Origin: Annona cherimola
Taxonomy: Eukaryota > Streptophyta > Magnoliopsida > Magnoliales > Annonaceae
Reading direction: 5' to 3'
Assembly (NCBI GenBank): GCA_030490835.1
Contig: CM059972.1
Span: forward strand, 50,139,563-50,203,562
DNA: 64,000 bases
This document shows positions 61,240 to 64,000 of the stretch, one piece after another. The notes beneath the pieces are model-generated. The model made no database searches and was not told where the DNA came from. It saw nothing but the letters and a program-made list of their open reading frames with translations. The position numbers and the translations under genes were made by a program. Positions within the stretch are counted from its first letter, which is position 1, and each line of letters starts with the position of its first letter.

Positions 61240-64000
61240 TTAATTTAACTCTATCATCCTCATATCATTTCTAATTTTATAAAATGATTCCTTTGCTAAT
61301 AGCTTAGTAAAGATGTCAGTAATTTGATCCTCAGTTTTCACATATTCTAAACAAATATCTTGATTCTCAACATGTTCTCGAATAAAGTGATATCTTACAT
61401 CTATATGCTTGGTTCTTGAATGCAGTACAGGATTCTTTGTTAAACATATAGCACTTGTGTTATCACATCTAATAGGAATATTGTAATAATCAATACCATA
61501 GTCTTTCAATTGTTGTTTCATCCAAAGTAGTTGGGCACAAAAGCTTCCGACTGCTATATATTCGGCTTCTGCAGTAGATAGAGCAACACTGGTTTGTTTC
61601 CTTGAATACCATGAAACCAACATATTTCCAAGGAATTGACAGGTTCCACTAGTACTTTTTCTATCTACTTTGTATCCGGCAAAATCCGCATCCGAATATC
61701 CGATTAAGTAAAATGTTGACCCCTTTGGATACCACAGTCCAAGATTAGTAGTATTTATCAAATATTTAAAAATTCTTTTTACAGCCAATAGATGTGATTC
61801 TTTAGGACATGCTTGGAATCTAGAACACATACAAACACTAAACAGAATATCTGGTCTAGAAGTAGTTAAATATAACAATGATCCATCATGCTTCTATAAA
61901 GCTTTTGATCGATACATTTACCGTTTTCATCTGTGTCGATCTTGATTATTGAACTCATTGGAGTATTTGCTCCTTTACCATTTTGCATTCCAAATTTCTT
62001 TAGCATTTCTTTGACATATTTGGACTGATTTAAGAATATTCCTTCCTTTTGTTGCTTGATTTGCAGTCCAAGAAAGAAATTTAGTTCTCCCATCATGCTC
62101 ATTTCAAATTTGCTCTGCATGATCTTAGAAAATTCTTGGCATAAAATTTCATCAGTAGCTCCAAATATTATATCATCTACATAGATTTGTACAATTAAGA
62201 TGTTTTTACTTTTATATTTGATGAATAAAGTAGTATCAACTTTCCCTTTTTGAAACTCATGATCAATAAAAAATCTATTTAACCTTTCATACTAAGCTCT
62301 TGGGGCTTGTTTTAGTCCATATAATGCTTTGGTCAACTTATAAACATATTTAGATTGATCCTTTTCTTCAAATCCAGGGGGTTGTTCAACATATACTTCT
62401 TCATTCAAGTATCCATTCAAAAATGCGCTTTTCACATCCATTTGAAACAATTTGAAATTCATGTGAGAAGCAAATGCTAGTAAGATGCGTATGGCTTCTA
62501 ATCTAGCCACAGGTGCATATGATTCTTCAAAATCAATCCCTTCTTCCTGGGAATACCCTTCGGCTACTAATCTAGCCTTGTTTCTAATTACAAGTCCGCT
62601 TTCGTCCAATTTGTTCCTAAATATCCATTTGGTACCAATAATGGTATAACCATTTGGTCTAGGAACTAAATGCCATACATCATTCCTCTCAAATTGATTT
62701 AGCTCTTCTTGCATTGCAATAACCCAGCTTTCATCATTAAGAGCTTGTTCAATAGTGGTTGGTTCAATTTTTGACACAAATGCATATTGTCCACAAATAT
62801 TTTGTTTTGATCTCCTAGTTTTTACTCCTTCATAAATATTTTCAATGACTTGCTCAATTGGATGGGCATTTTTGAACTTTAAATCAATTGGAGGTTTGTA
62901 GGAATCATTACCTTCACTTACCTCTTCCTCGTTTTGCTTTTGTATCATCTGCGTCACTTAGTTCATCCTCATTTCTCGGAGTTTGGTTAAATTCATCAAA
63001 AACAACATGTATTGATTCTTCTATTGTTTGATTTCTTTTGTTGAAAATTCTATATGCTTTGCTATTTGATGAATAACCCAAGAAAATAGCTTCATCACTT
63101 TTGGCATCTAGTTTTTCCAAATTTGTTTTTCCATTATTTGACACATAACAAATACATCCAAAAGTATGGAAATATGATATGTTTAGTTTCCTGCCTTTCC
63201 AAAGTTCATATGGGGTCTTTTTCAATATCGCTCTAATGGTAACTCGGTTTAATACATGACAAGCTGTACTTACAGCTTCACCCCAAAATCTCTTGGACAA
63301 TTTACTCTCATTTAGCATGATCCTAGCCATTTCTTGAATTGTCCGGTTTTTCCTTTCAACAACTCGATTTTGTTGAGGAGTTCTTGGTGCAGAAAATGTA
63401 TGGTGAATTCCCTTTTCATTGCAAAATTCTATGAATCGAGTATTTTCAAATTCACCACCATGGTCACTTCTAATGGAAATGATCGAACTTTGTTTTTCAT
63501 TTTGCACCAAAGTTGAAAATGAGACAAACATAGAAAATGATTCATCTTTGCTAGCTAAGAGTATAATCCAAGTAAATCTAGAAAAGTCATCCACAATAAC
63601 ATACACATACTTTTTTCCCACTAAGAGTTAAAATGTCTGATGACCCATAAAGATCCATATGTAGCAATTCAAGTGGTCTAGTTGTTGAAATTTTCTGTTT
63701 GGTCGAAAATGACATTTTTGGTTTTTTAGATAGTTGACAGGCTTTACAAATCTTATCTTTGTCATATTTGAGCTTTGGTAGGCCGTGTACCAAATTCTTT
63801 TTCCATAAAATTTTAATATTTGACATATTTATATGTCCAAGCCTTGTATGCCATTTCCATGGATCATTTTCTATGGCTATTAGACATTTTCCTTCTAGGT
63901 CATCAAGGCAAACCAAATATACATTTCCATGTCTTTTGCCACTAAATATTATGTGCTCGTCATCATCAATAACATTACATATAGAGGATTCAAATACAAC
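61240..64000 (-). pseudogene. pol: Copia-3 Pol (broken, N-terminus outside the window)
   Basis: Covers integrase, RT and RNase H. The integrase zinc module is near 63850-63720, catalytic motifs include SDHGGEF near 63470, RT has YVDDIIFG near 62180, and RNase H includes YSDADFAG near 61690 and STAEAEY near 61565. It ends MIELN at 61240. Frameshifts lie near 61870, 62925 and 63610, and a stop lies near 62292. The sequence leaves the window just C-terminal to the protease region. Confidence 0.88.

Larger units (their letters stand above)
48557..64000 (-). mobile_element. G2: gag-only gypsy element with 5.5-kb LTR, cut by Copia-3
   Basis: In minus orientation it runs 5' LTR (from 56617 rightward), Met primer site, gag, polypurine tract, 3' LTR (48557-54079). 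There is no pol in the 2.5-kb internal region, so it belongs to the TR-GAG type. The 5' LTR is interrupted by Copia-3 at 56913 and its remainder is outside the window. GTAGA at 48552-48556 is the target site; the second copy is not visible. Confidence 0.88.
56913..64000 (-). mobile_element. Copia-3: Sirevirus-like element, minus strand, runs off the window
   Basis: In minus orientation the visible part is pol (from protease-integrase onward), spacer, ORF3, two polypurine tracts and 3' LTR. It is collinear with Copia-1. Gag, primer site and 5' LTR lie right of the window. TTTAC at 56908-56912 is the target site within G2. Several stops show it is inactive. Confidence 0.9.

Overview
The window is plant nuclear heterochromatin-type DNA made almost entirely of nested LTR retrotransposons. 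I see no host gene, tRNA, rRNA or CRISPR. A plant origin, probably a dicot, is suggested by Ty1/copia elements of Sirevirus type with a third ORF, Ty3/gypsy chromovirus pol, primer sites for plant initiator-Met and Asp tRNAs, and a MITE. The species cannot be named from the sequence.

The oldest layer is a decayed Ty3/gypsy chromovirus, here called G0, on the + strand (1718-43017). Its 5' end lies outside the window, and it is broken by later insertions. Its pieces are a leader with an acidic ORF (1718-2041 and 12882-13031), gag (13394-14908), protease-RT-RNase H (about 14780-16749), integrase plus chromodomain (34162-35580), and part of its 3' LTR (35601-36986 and 42979-43017).

Five insertions sit in or beside G0. 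(1) The start of a minus-strand LTR, 1-1717. (2) Copia-1, 2042-12876, a nearly intact 10.8-kb Sirevirus-like element with gag, pol and ORF3; its TSD is AAAGT. (3) E1, 16750-34156, a non-autonomous gypsy-type element with LTRs of about 5.85 kb and only a gag relic; its TSD is GTAGC. E1 carries a 3.09-kb solo LTR (30028-33119, TSD AGGAC). (4) A1, 36987-42978, minus strand, a gag-only element with a tRNA-Asp primer site. (5) Copia-2, 43018 onward, a degraded relative of Copia-1.

Copia-2 is cut at its RT active-site codons by G2 (48557 to beyond the right edge, minus strand), a gag-only gypsy element with a 5.5-kb LTR. That LTR holds a 282-bp MITE (50871-51152). The other LTR of G2 is cut at 56912/56913 by Copia-3 (minus strand, running off the right edge). 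The chain G0, Copia-2, G2, Copia-3 is four levels deep.

The gene complement is that of retroelements. Gag makes the particle, pol gives protease, integrase, RT and RNase H, and the LTRs give promoter and terminator. Only Copia-1 looks capable of encoding all its proteins. The least explained signals are these: GTCGAC arrays present in the copia LTR and again just upstream of ORF3; hairpin arrays and a GC-rich core shared by otherwise divergent gypsy LTRs; a triplicated primer-binding site in G2; a palindrome-headed tandem repeat in the A1 LTR; and the acidic ORF split by Copia-1.
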